Part shown: positions 14,550 to 24,793 of the stretch, piece by piece
Layout of the letters: each line of letters opens with the position of its first letter
How positions within the stretch are numbered: the stretch's first letter is position 1
NCBI GenBank assembly: GCA_920105625.2
Contig: OV050030.1
Coordinates: forward strand, 179,990,315 to 180,054,314
Direction: 5' to 3'
Length of the DNA: 64,000 nt
Source of the DNA: Clusia tigrina
Lineage: Eukaryota; Arthropoda; Insecta; Diptera; Clusiidae
Notes under the pieces: model-generated
What the model was told of the DNA's origin: nothing
What the model saw: only the letters and a program-made list of their open reading frames with translations
Database searches by the model: none
Made by a program: the position numbers and the translations under genes

Positions 14550-15751
14550 GAATTGCTGTTCGTTAGTCTCGCTAAAACTCGAGAACGGATGGACCGATTT
14601 GGCTAATTTTGGTCTTGAATTATTTGTGGAAGTCCAGAGAAGGTTTAAAAGGTGAATAAGATCCGATAGGTGGCGCTGTTGTCTATATATATAAAAATGA
14701 ATTGCTGTTCGTTAGTCTCGCTAAAACTCGAGAACGGATGGACCGATTTGGCTAATTTTGGTCTTGAATTATTTGTGGAAGTCCAGAGAAGGTTTAAAAG
14801 GTGAATAAGATCCGATAGGTGGCGCTGTTGTCGAAATTTAAATTTTTAACGTCGGTGCCTCCTAGAGGTGTCAAATGTATGACCAACCCTCAACATTTTT
14901 GCAATCCCAACACTTTCTCAGAACATATCTACCCTCTATCTTCAACCCTTAGGGTGGTCCCCATACAAAAGTAATTTTTTTAGAGCTATTCCAATGAATT
15001 GCATATTCAAGGGTGCCTCCTAGGGGTGTCAAATGTATGACCGACCCCTCAATATTTTTGCAATCCCAACAGTTCCCTAGAACATATCTACCCTCTATCT
15101 TCAACTCTTAGGGTGGTCCCCATATAATTTTTTTTCTTTATTAATTTTTGGCGCGGGTGTGGATTTATATCGAAAATCTAAATGAATTGACCAATTTAAG
15201 TGAAATTCAGGATGTATGTTAGGGTGGTCCCCATACATTAATTTTTAATAACTACCTTTCAGATTATTTTTATTTTTATGTACATTGATAAATCTTAAGT
15301 TTTGTCACAAATTAAATTTCTGAACGCAACCATAAAATTTGACATTTGACAACCAACTAATATGTCGATCCGTCCTCTATGTTAAGATTCATATAAATAT
15401 AATTCTATAAAATATAAATGTTAAGATTCATGTAGATACAGATTAAAGCATTTGTGAAATTATGTTGAGCTAAGTACTGCTATCAAACTGATTACACCTA
15501 TTGACATCACTGACACACTTACACAAATAACTAAGATGTAGACATCACTGCATGTAAGCTGGATGGAAAATAACTAAGATGTAGACATCACTGCATGTAA
15601 GCTGGATGGAAAATAACTTAGATGTAGACATCACTGGATGAAGAAAACAACAACTTGGGCAGCCAAAGGCGACAACGTATACTAAGTGTTTTTGCTCGAT
15701 TCATTATCAAGAAATCAAGATACGCATACCCATTATCATCAACTGTAATCT
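14461..15751 (+). mobile_element. Repeat element B, plus unit 4 with expanded TA
   Basis: A full copy with a TA tract of about 85 bases. It ends directly at the start of the A element. Confidence 0.8.
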
Positions 15752-16811
15752 TCTATATATATAAAAATGAATGTTTGTGTGTATGTCCTTTATAGAATCG
15801 TAAACTATGCATTTGATCATGTGATCATCTTCAGCAAAGTTGTTGTGCATGAGCCCACGAAGGTTTCTCAGTTTGTACCGGTCCAATTGGACAAAGGGGC
15901 GTGGTACCTCCCATACAAATCACAAATTAAAAATCCATTATTTCTGCTCCGGTTAACAGTATGTGAACAAAATTTGGTACGTCGATTAATTGTACATATT
16001 CTAAGTGCGGTTGCAAATATGGGCGGGATTGGACAAAGGGGCGTAGTACCTCCCATACAAATCACAAATTAAAAAGCCATTATTTCTGCTCCGGTTAACA
16101 GTATTTGAACAATATTTGGTATATAGGTTTAGTGTACATATTCTAAGTGCTGCTGCAAATATGGGCGGGATTGGACGAAGGGGAGTGGTACCTTCAATAC
16201 AAATCACAAATTAAAAATCGTTTATAGCTGCTCTATGTGGCTTGCTCACGCGTCGGAAAACCTTCTATTTAATCGTTTACGCACCAGCTGGAAAAACGAG
16301 AAATATTGTGTATCCCACAGCACTTCAATAAATATAAAATTGTAACGAAACGCTGCTCCAGTTAACAGTATTTGAACAATATTTGGGATATAGGTTTAGT
16401 GTACATATTCTAAGTGCTGCTGCAAATATGGGCGGGATTGGACGAAGGGGAGTGGTACCTCCCATACAAATCACAAATTAAAAATCGTTTATACCTGCTC
16501 TATGTGGCTTGCTCACGCGTCGGAAAACCTTCTATTTAATCGTTTACGCACCAGCTGGAAAAACAAGAAATATTGTGTATCCCACAGCACTTCAATAAAT
16601 ATAAAATTGTAACGAAACGCTGTAATGTCACAATTTTTTCGAAAGTAACAAAATCAATAAAATGTATCAAAATGAATTGAATATATGTATAATATCTTTT
16701 CTTCAAATTTATTTATTTAAACTATTCATCCGATTTCAAAAATTCTTTGACCAGCTGAATGCTACACCCCCCCTACAATTCAGAGGTAGCGAAGCGCACC
16801 GGGTACAGCTA
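15752..16811 (+). mobile_element. Helitron-type element A, long form
   Basis: The plus-strand partner of the A copy at 4,754-5,812 and the outer end of the right arm. It starts TCTATATATATA and ends in the hairpin plus ACAGCTA, followed by TTT (the final G of CTAG is lost or changed). The internal monomers are 142 bases apart, marked by GGACAAAGG/GGACGAAGG at about 15,889, 16,031 and 16,173. The GCTCTATGTGGCTTGC block occurs twice. It interrupts the C-terminal side of the Transib relic to its right. Confidence 0.8.
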
Positions 16812-16877
16812 TTTCGAAATATAAAAGTGCAGTATCTTTTAAAAGCTTTTCAAAACATGATAGATTACTTGAAAGTG

Positions 16878-18355
16878 TTCTTAAAATAATGGAAAAATTT
16901 TGTTTAACCTTACATCAACATTAGTAATCTGAGCTGAAAGTTCCACATTAGAAAAGAAGCGCCTTGCAGTATTGCCATCAATTGTTGTGCACTACCCCGT
17001 CTTAACCTTATCAACTATAAGACCCAATTCAGACTTAAATTTTCCTTGAATATTTCTCTTTTGCTCAGCAACCTGATCTTTATTTTCTTTTCCTACCACT
17101 TTCCATTTCTTTATATGCTGTTTGTAAGAAATATGCAAAATGCATTCAAAACATTTGATCCATGCATGTAATGTCGACAATCCATACTGATAGCACTGCT
17201 CATTCACAGGCCTTTCGAAAATCGATAATGTTCATTTCAGATGGCTTAGCTCGACATAAAGCACAACTTGAACTACTACTGTTTCCACTTAATACATTTA
17301 AAACTGCACCATCTATCATCGTCAGTTGCATTTTATAATGAACATTAAGATTTTTGTTTTTTGAAATGTAATTGTATGTATCTAGACCTCCAATTTCTGA
17401 ATTTATGCTATCCCTTACTGATTGTTACATTTGGATTCTCCTTTGTAAAAATAATTTTAAGTGGTGTACATAACCTCCAAGACGAATTTTATCATTTTCC
17501 CAAACTACTTGATCATCTGCCCAATCCAACAAGCGTAAAGGAACGAAAGAAGTAACAAACATAAATTCATCACTACCTTCCTCATTTTCAAATTTTTGTT
17601 TGTATACACTATGACCACTACTGACGTCAAATCCCCACTTGCATTCCAGAACTATATCATTTTCGGTATCAATATCATGAACATCTAAAATGCTTCTTAC
17701 AGTCTTTTGTAAGGGGACCTCTGCAGAAATTTCTGTTACTTGTATGTCATCAGGCAAAATCTTTTTTTTAGTATCTGCAATCATATAGTATGACGGAAAG
17801 CAATTTTCGTGAACAGAATTTACTAATTTTCTCATCATATTGTACTCCCTCATAGATAAATCCATATCAATGTATAATGCTAGAACACTTTCAACCCTTT
17901 CTGCGGCTTTTTTAAGAGCTTCAGATGAAGTAGAAGCGACAAGTTCTTCCACTCGCCTCCTTTTTGTTCTCATTGAACCCTCCTCATAAGAAACATTCGG
18001 TCGGCTTGTACCACTTGTCTTTGCTTCCTAATATAGTATAACACAATTTAGTTGTATTGCAAAACCAGAACTTTATACGGAAACTTACACTACAAATGAA
18101 TTCACCAAATAAATCGCTATCTAGCCAGTCACTCAACTCAGTTTCAAATCTATCTCTCATGCGATGATATTTAGACCAATTGTTAGAAAATTTTAAAAGA
18201 GTAAGCCTTATTTTCTGTTGTTCCCTTTCTAATAATACTCGTTCAAAATGATTTTCTAAAAAATCTTTAACATGACGCATAACATCGCAGGGTCTGTTTT
18301 CCTTTATCTCTAGCCACAGTTGAAAAATACTACGAATCCGCAACGAGGTCGACAC
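16878..18355 (-). pseudogene. Transib (RAG1-like) transposase, family 1, with intron
   Basis: The minus-strand product resembles Transib transposases, the family related to RAG1. Exon 1 (18,355-18,089) opens just after a TTTTTTAG acceptor. A 61-base intron follows (18,088-18,028, GTAAGT...ATATTAG), and its removal joins two open frames in phase. Exon 2 shows REYNMMRKLVN...FPSY, then KWGFDVSSGHSVYKQKF with the first catalytic Asp (family usually FDGSSG) and SFVPLRLLDW. Next come LTMIDGAVLN with the second Asp and a C-x-x-C pair (CALCRAKPSEMN). LHAWIKCFECILHISYK follows, then GLIVDKVKTG and DGNTARRFFSN. Two frameshifts near 17,410-17,465 and a stop before DGNTARRFF break it. The C-terminal glutamate region is gone. 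The normal role is cut-and-paste transposition. Confidence 0.75.
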
Positions 18356-18880
18356 TAAAAAACAATCACAAAAAGAATTCGGGCAATATCGGGCAGCTGA
18401 ACTTTAAATATATTAAAATACATACTTGTAGCTACAAAATACAAAAAAACAGGAAAAGTGTTATTTCTACTTTCTTTTAAATTCTCTACGAAAGTTCACG
18501 GTTGCTGAAAAGTCTTGACAATGCCTCACTACTATCTTTTTTCGAACGGTATCTAACATATGATCAATATTTGTAAACAAAAACAGTGTTGTAATTATAA
18601 CTAGAAGCATCACTTACAACCCTGTTACAAATTTTGGTAGCCGTTACATTCAAATACTTAAATTCTTAGTATTATAAATGAACATGAAATTTGGGATTTT
18701 CCCATAAATTTCGTATGCTGAACACAAACCTTGACTTTGAACCCCTATAACTTTAAAATTTATAAACATTTTAAGAAGATATTTTAGATATCATTTAACC
18801 AGAGTGTTAAATAAAAAAAAATATTAAAAAAACGTTCAAATTCTAACATTGACTTTAACCATTTTTGGCCAGCCTCGTGA
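18356..18880. other. Non-coding 5' side of the Transib relic
   Basis: AT-rich sequence upstream of the first visible transposase exon. It should hold a missing first exon or promoter, because exon 1 has no ATG and starts at a splice acceptor. I could not place a start codon with confidence. Confidence 0.4.
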
Positions 18881-18889
18881 CACAGTGTG
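18859..18889 (-). repeat. Candidate Transib terminal sequence (RSS-like)
   Basis: On the minus strand, from 18,887, it reads CACTGTG, 12 bases, then CCAAAAATG. Transib termini start with CAC-x-x-TG and resemble V(D)J recombination signals (heptamer, spacer, A-rich nonamer). The position, 530 bases upstream of exon 1 and on the correct side, fits a transposon end. The partner terminus is not found because the other side is cut by the Helitron. Confidence 0.4.
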
Positions 18890-18929
18890 TCTTTCATGTG
18901 CCATGTTCCAGCACACAGTAAGCCCCTAC

Positions 18930-19285
18930 ACCGCAAAAGGTGACTACCCAGCGTAGAGCCCTAGCCTTAGCAAGAAGCGAACGCGATTGTGTTCTCATGG
19001 CTGCGAAAGCCACCTCATGTGCGAATGGCGAATCGAGTCACTGCCATTACCAGCATGGTGGGGTGAAAAACTGGAATCCTATCCGCGCAGAAGATAACCC
19101 AGCAGATTTAGCTAGCCAGTATGTCACCTGTTGCACAACTTCACATCAAGTTCTGGTGGGAAGGCCCGGCCTGGCTGGAACAAGACCGGGAACGGTGGCC
19201 CCCTCCGTTAGCAACCGATGAAGAGCAACGTCCTGCAAAGTGTCATGTGGTGTATGTGTCCTCTGCGGACGACCCAACGCTCGGT
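18930..19285 (+). pseudogene. BEL/Pao RNase H-integrase junction fragment, plus strand
   Basis: Plus-strand frames show KNWNPIRAEDNPADLAS, the family's H-V-P-T-x-x-N-P-A-D-x-x-S-R-G motif, and after a one-base shift HIKFWWEGPAWLEQDRERWP, the WW-x-GP-x-WL signature between RNase H and integrase. A weak continuation, PPLATDEEQRPAKCHVVYV, follows. The fragment ends beside a perfect hairpin, beyond which BEL text is found on the other strand. Confidence 0.7.
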
Positions 19286-19311
19286 TGACCATAAGATGCT
19301 CAACCGAGCGT
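19277..19311. repeat. Perfect 12-base hairpin at a strand switch
   Basis: ACGCTCGGTTGA (19,277-19,288) and its exact reverse complement (19,300-19,311) are separated by 11 bases. Left of it BEL/Pao reads on the plus strand, right of it on the minus strand. It is either a fold-back inversion junction or a chance structure. Confidence 0.7.
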
Positions 19312-21400
19312 GGCTTGGAGCGAAAACATGTGGTGCATTTCTTCACAGAACTTGAGACAGTCTTACGACCGCCAATGGGCCAGTACTAACGTCGAATGCG
19401 CGACAGAAGCAAGCGATGTCTTGAATGCAAATTACGTTCGTTTGAATGTGTGATAATTGCGTGAGTAATAGGATGCCGCCTTGGTAACATAATCGGATGT
19501 CGGGCTTCAAACGTCCGCCGATGCATAGCAGTCCTAAATCGTCAATAAATGGTGTGGAGGCGATACATCTGGAAGACTTGACATATTGTTCGGCTTGCAG
19601 AACATTGTAGTCGTCCCAAAAATGAGCTGGATTGAACGAAATAAAATTTGTGTACCGTGATGCACGCAAGCAACAATGAGTCCAGTAATTCTCAGGTGTC
19701 GCTGTAGCTGTGCAAATGAGTTGGCATATTTCCATCGACATGTCAACATGTGGCGATGATCCAATAGGCACTCTCTTGCGTGTCTCAGGTGGCACCTGGA
19801 TGGGCAAGCAAGACGCGGACCATTCGCACTTTTCTCTAGTAAATAATTTTTGACCACAACTCCACAATGCTGACTGGATGAGTTCTCTTGTCAGCGCTCC
19901 TCTAAACAGTATGCCAGCGGTGTTGCTGTCGGTGGGTTCATAGTGTCATTCCATTCCAGAAGTCAATTCTTGGATCACCGCTACGCGAATCGACACAAAG
20001 CTCTGGAATCGTGGAAGGTCACTGCAGATCCATACTAATGCTACATTTGAGCAGTTGTATTGTCAAACGAAGAGATTCATCTGCGCTATTTCATTAATGA
20101 GTTGAGCCAATAATACATCTCTACATAGCTTCAACCATGGCAACGTGAGCGTCTTCAGGGACGCCACGCGAGATTTGGAACATAGCATTTCAGCGTGTAA
20201 TCTGGCAAGTTCTGCAGAAACAACGTAAAAGCATGCTCCTTAGACATCGATGCTGGCGTCGCAGAATCCATGAATTCCAACAACACCGTTCGTTGTAAGC
20301 GCCATTCGAGATTGGTTAAGGCTTTCGTCCCAATGGAGCTCCTCTTTTCAGAGTACCTGCAGAAATATTTTATAAATTTTAGATTATTACAGGTCAAATA
20401 AGATGGTTGTTAAACTAAATTTAACAGCTGAATTTCAACAACGGTTCTTGTACCGAGTTGATGATAATGTTGACACCAGGCACGTTAACCTTGGTGTAGT
20501 TAAAGAAAAACCTAATGTCAACAGCGGTGCTTGTACCGAGTTGATGGTGGGTTTGACAACAGGCACATACACCTTGGTGTCGGAGAAGGAGAATCAATCA
20601 ATTCTAAGTTAAAATGAAAATACCCACAGTTAACTCTTACTAATTGACTGACTTTTGGCAGTGCCAATCGTGGGTATTTATTCATTTTTCTCTATACATA
20701 AATTACATATAATTTGCTTATACACATATGTTAATATATATATGTTGCCTAATCATGATATGTGCATTATTGCCAAATTTGCAACTGGCCTTGACTTGAG
20801 TTCTTCAGAGTATTGCACTTGATATAATGTTTAATCCAGTGCAATGCCTTCGCTGATGTAGTATACATTTTAGTCTTTGTCAACAATGCAAATTTCATCG
20901 TTAAGCTGGCAAGGTTTGCTTAACACAAGCCTAATTGCATGCAAAAGAAGACGATATGCATTAAAAGTTTGAATGCTAAATACCTCCCAATGAGGTTTGC
21001 ACATCAACTGTTAATGCAATTAACAAAGGTAAATGAGAATAGGAAACAATTTGATACGTGATCATAGCAAGGCCAAGAGTTTTGGTAATGTCACTACCGT
21101 CATCGAACTTGAGGAATGCCTCCTTGTCCTCATCAGGAATTTCTCACAGGACAGCAGGATCATTGTAGCGCCATTTTCTCAGCTTGGTGTTCTCTTTCGC
21201 CAATAAACTATTTGACACATGATCTCGATAGTCTCCTGAGTAGATTTCCACCTTGATGAGATCGTCGACAGAAAAATCAAGCTGCACATCTACGGCGAAC
21301 CGAAAGAAATGAAGCTAGTTTTGTGCCATAGGTGACAGTGTCGAACACCTGCACCTGTTGCTGAGGATAGTTTTGCCATAGAATGTACTACAGGTATCAG
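19312..21400 (-). pseudogene. BEL/Pao pol relic (RT, RNase H, integrase N-terminus)
   Basis: The minus strand, from high to low coordinates, gives the BEL/Pao pol order. LWQNYPQQQVQ...DTVTYGTKLASFLSVR (about 21,390-21,310) is followed by FSVDDLIKVE in place of FYVDDL. Then come KLRKWRYNDPAVL and KTLGLAM (about 21,190-21,050), and SLKTLTLPWLKLCRDVLLAQ of RNase H (about 20,150). AVIQELTSGMEW...PTDSNTAGILFRGAL follows (about 19,970-19,900), then PFIDDLGLLCIGGRLKPD (about 19,530) and the integrase zinc piece KKCTTCFRSKPRSVEHLM (about 19,345). Frames shift repeatedly and stops are common, so it is dead. The D-S-N-x-A-G/D...R-G and IGGRL motifs make the family call firm. It ends near the hairpin at 19,277-19,311. 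Confidence 0.8.
20400..21030. repeat. Unrecognised insert with an 83-base direct repeat and a short inverted repeat
   Basis: This stretch lies inside the BEL relic between its RT and RNase H parts. TTGTACCGAGTTGATG recurs at 20,448 and 20,531 with similar downstream text, giving a diverged tandem pair 83 bases apart. AAATACCCAC (20,618) and GTGGGTATTT (20,670) form a perfect 10-base inverted repeat. The 69-codon frame at 20,403 spans the tandem pair and is unlikely to be a gene. Confidence 0.5.
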
Positions 21401-21485
21401 TCAGGACGCTATAATATGGTGGTCTATGGTGGTCTGAGTGAGTTGGTCTGTTGACCGGCTGCCACGATAACCTAACCTAACCTTG
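21400..21485 (-). repeat. SINE- or LINE-tail-like fragment with GGTTA repeats
   Basis: The minus strand reads GGTTAGGTTAGGTTAT then CGTGGCAGCC...CAACTCACTCAGACCACC. Sequences of this form, a GGTTA run followed by GTGGCAGTC and ACTCACTTAGAC, are common dispersed repeats in fly genomes. Here it interrupts the BEL relic just upstream of its RT core. Confidence 0.45.
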
Positions 21486-21817
21486 GTATCAGTTCTGCAA
21501 AGATCATGGGTTGGATCAACACCTTCGTGGACTCCCCCACAAAATGAGGTGGTCTGAGCTCAGCTCCTGCAGAACTTCTAATTGCTTTGTGAAAGAACCA
21601 GATTGGCGAGCTTTCTTCTAAAACACATGTGGTGAAAATATGGCCATAATGGGTATCAAGAACGATCCGACATGCCAATCCTCTCTTGAGAGTGACGACA
21701 AAACTTCACTGTATTAGTCCAACTTTCGCAAGAATATGCTTAAGGATGTTGGGTTGTGATGAATTGAGTATGAATAATGTTCATACTTTTTATCTGACCG
21801 ATATTCTTTGTTTCAAT
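21472..21817 (-). pseudogene. Probable upstream pol segment of the BEL relic
   Basis: A 68-codon minus-strand frame (21,678-21,472) lies between the gypsy LTR and the recognisable BEL RT. It has no motif that I can name, but it lies where the protease-RT linker of the BEL element should be. It could equally be unrelated sequence. Confidence 0.3.
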
Positions 21818-22470
21818 TGTAGTTTACCTCACTAGTGTACACTGACGACCACTCATTTGTCACGTAGCAATTCCCCTATGCAAACAAACTGACAATAGCG
21901 CAACGCATGCACTTGCACTCAATTCCCAAATACGCTAGATACGCACATTTGGTTGTGCAATGACATGCGCTGACTATATTGCAGCGTCGTATGCATATTG
22001 GACAGTGCAGTCACCTTATCCTTGCCCTTGCACTCAAATTCAATAATATAAACAAAGACGATGATTCGTCAATGAATAATATCGGTAATCCGATATTTGA
22101 GATAAATTTTGGGAATATGATTTGTAACTAGTAGAAATAAAATAGGTATATTTTATGTTACATAGAATACGATAACAATATATTTTAAATGATATAAAAG
22201 AGCCAGCGAGCCACTAAATAAACCTTAGTTAATCTGAACTTCTAAACCTGTAATACTGCATTAGACTTTTCTGTTTTCTCTCGGTGCTCTTGACTAGGTT
22301 TGGTCAAGAACAGCACCAAACAATAGTGTAACCAACGGCAAACTCTGCCGGTTACGAACTTTGCTCTAGGGCGTAAACCACAGCGTTATTTTGCATTCAT
22401 ACACTGTATTGAATCTGCAATCAACACATAAGCCGAACCTGCAAGGCCTACGTTTCAACACAACCCTACA
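21818..22470 (+). repeat. 5' LTR of the gypsy element
   Basis: 653 bases, TGTAGTTT...CCCTACA. The body from 21,905 onward matches 34,757-35,342. The 3' copy carries about 26 extra bases (CCGCTTTGCGTTAG...) near 35,222 that are absent here. It contains AATAAA signals and a TATATAAA-like stretch expected of a U3 promoter (ATGATATAAAAGAG near 22,190). Confidence 0.8.
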
Positions 22471-22488
22471 TGGCGATCCTGCAACTGA
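22471..22488 (+). promoter_or_regulatory. tRNA primer binding site
   Basis: TGGCGATCCTGCAACTGA directly follows the CTACA end of the LTR. The TGGCGA-type start is like the tRNA-Arg primer site used by 412/mdg1-group elements; the rest has drifted. Confidence 0.6.
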
Positions 22489-22640
22489 CCTGGGACCTGA
22501 AAAACAGCCAAATATACTGCAACTAGTCTGGAACCTGACAAGCAGCTAAAGATCCTGCAACTAATTTGGAACCTGACAAGCAGCCAAAATATATTATAAA
22601 ATCCTGCAAATAACCTGGAACCAAAAAGCAGCTAGAAGAA
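22476..22640 (+). repeat. Leader tandem repeat
   Basis: Four diverged copies of a unit of about 36-50 bases built on CCTGCAACTRR...GGAACCTGA...AGCAGC, starting just inside the primer site. Their role is unknown; they lie where packaging or translation-control signals of the RNA would be. Confidence 0.6.
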
Positions 22641-23021
22641 CAAAATTATAGAAACTGCTATTCCAAACACTGCGATACTAATAGAAGAATACGTGACACA
22701 ATTCAAATCAAAACCAACCATTCCTGCACCAGTATACATCCACAACCGCATCTAAAAGTCGAACAACTGCCTCTCACCATAAAGGAGTACCACAGACGAC
22801 AAATAAAGCAGAAGGAGCTAGAAAACACATCCATCCCACCGTGCGAAAAGAAACCACTGAAGAAGCTAGGAGGGCTGTTAACTAAACAGAAACGCCAACT
22901 ATCCCACCTACTTTTCATCGTTAGAGACGACATCAACCCACCTCCGTGGAATGAAGCCACACGCATCTGGGAGGAAATTGAAAGAATCAAACTCCAAATC
23001 AAACAACAAAGAAAGAAGTGA
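22614..23021 (+). CDS. ATG-less open frame in the gypsy leader
   Basis: About 135 codons are stop-free between a TAA at 22,611 and TGA at 23,019-23,021. No ATG is found in frame. The deduced product is basic, with KEYHRRQIKQKELE and LLTKQKRQLSHLL segments, and ends in a helical, coiled-coil-like stretch (WEEIERIKLQIKQQRKK). Its lysine/glutamine-rich, low-complexity composition is like gag-associated sequence. It could be an eroded leader ORF, an exon of a spliced product, or chance. I do not recognise it. Confidence 0.35.
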   Translation, partial: PGTKKQLEEQNYRNCYSKHCDTNRRIRDTIQIKTNHSCTSIHPQPHLKVEQLPLTIKEYHRRQIKQKELENTSIPPCEKKPLKKLGGLLTKQKRQLSHLLFIVRDDINPPPWNEATRIWEEIERIKLQIKQQRKK

Positions 23022-23446
23022 AATCGCATGCATGCGAATAACCTGGCGCATGATTGGAAGAGCCGGCACGCCAACGATTGAAAACTATAACGACAAAAAC
23101 ACAATCGAAGACGAAACAGTACGGATGATTGAAGCTCTAGAAAACTGAGAAAAATCCAGAGCAAGCCACAGCCCCAAGATGCAACAATAAACAACAACCA
23201 GCTGTCAACGGGAATTACATACCCATCGATACCGGAATCATATATAGTTATATTCCTAGATATAATCATTGTAATAATAGCTTATAAATTAGATAAAAAC
23301 TATGTCCATAAATATAAGAAAGACGCTAATAGCAATGCAATTACAGCAGTTTAAATAAATAAAAAAAATTGTCAAATTCAGTGTTTGTTAAAATAAGAAA
23401 TTATATGTCTTCAAATATCAAAACAAATTTTATACTCTGATCCTAA

Positions 23447-24540
23447 ATGGAAACAAAATTTACTAGAGTACTTACTACACTAAGAAAAAATCCGAACAGA
23501 AGACACACAAACAAAACAGTAACAACAAAGCTAAGACTAATAGACACAATTAGAGACGAATTTAATAACATACTAGACACCGACAACGACAATAAAAATC
23601 TAACTGGAATAAAAGTTAGCATCGCCAATACGTATTCCACAATAAAAACCATTTTATTAAATCAACTCATAGAAGAGAGCGAATTAACAGACAACATGGC
23701 ATCTTTCAGTATAGAAACAGCATCAAAATCTCTACCCACCTTTACGGGCAACTTCAGAGAATTAGATAGCTTTATAGTGACCGCTGAGCTGTTAACAAAT
23801 CACTCAACGAGACAGGACAGACAGATTTACTAGAATATATCTACTATGCCAAATTAACTGCCAACGTAAGAACAGCAATAGGAGGTTATGCGAAACCAGA
23901 AAACTTAAACGCACTTACCACTCTACTTCAACAGAAGTACAAATTCGCGACAACAATACCACAGTTAAAGGCTAGATTATCCAATTTAGAACAAAGAAAT
24001 TCAGGAATTAACTCTTACAAAGAAAAAATGCTGACAATAATAGAAAGTTTAAACAGACTTAACATATACAAGTTAGACGAGACAGCTACACAGGCAGAAA
24101 AGAACGTGATAACAAAAACAAAGAATAAGTTAGTATTGGACACTTTTAAGAAAGGACTGAAAGAAAATTATAAAGCAACAATTTTTGCTGCAAGACCGAA
24201 AGATCTAGCAGAAGCAAGAGAATTGGCACTTGAACTCGAGAGCGAATCTAGAATAATGCCCAACATATCACAGCTGATTCAAGTAAGACATAATTCATTC
24301 AACTCACAAGGTATAAGGTCCAATTTCACGCTCCACGCAACTATAATTTATTCAACCCTTCTCCACAGTACACAAACAACACACGACAAAATTTCAGTAC
24401 ACGCTATGACACCAATAACAAAAATAACTACAACAGAAAAAACAACCATAGCAATACTAATTTCAATCACAGAAACAATAACTAAAACAACACATATCGA
24501 AGCTGTCAGAGCCGCAGTTGAGTTTCTGATGGAGGCCTGA
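23447..24540 (+). pseudogene. Gypsy gag, frameshifted and truncated
   Basis: It starts with METKFTRVLTTLRKNP and contains SLPTFTGNFRELDSF, the gag 'PxFxG' entry motif. After a one-base shift near 23,815 it continues in a second frame through LLEYIYYAKLTANVRTAIGG, LLQQKYKFATTIPQLKARL and the helical FKKGLKENYKATIFAARPKD. Near 24,330 a further shift hides an asparagine-rich tail. No zinc knuckle is seen before the LINE insertion at about 24,540. It would form the particle core of the retrotransposon. It is closest in layout to gag of the 412/mdg1 group, whose knuckle may be lost here. Confidence 0.65.
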
Positions 24541-24793
24541 TCTATCACCTCCACGTGGTGACGGCTGGAAACAGAGGTGCGTTGGGGGACTGGTGACGTG
24601 CTATATTTAATGGCACACATCAGTCTTTTAATGCACAACTGGCTAAGATAGACAGACTCCTAATCCAACGTGGAACAGCATATGCCGAGGGATGCGTGGC
24701 TAATAGGGTGGTTAGTCTTGAATATGCGAACTCCGGATACCTGGTGACCTCCGGTTTTAATTAAATGTCTTCCCATGGTACAAGGGCTTTGCC

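Noticed and set aside
22703..23269. 188-codon minus-strand frame in the gypsy leader
   Set aside because: Cysteine/phenylalanine-rich and antisense to the gypsy leader frame; no motif; likely created by the A-rich plus strand.
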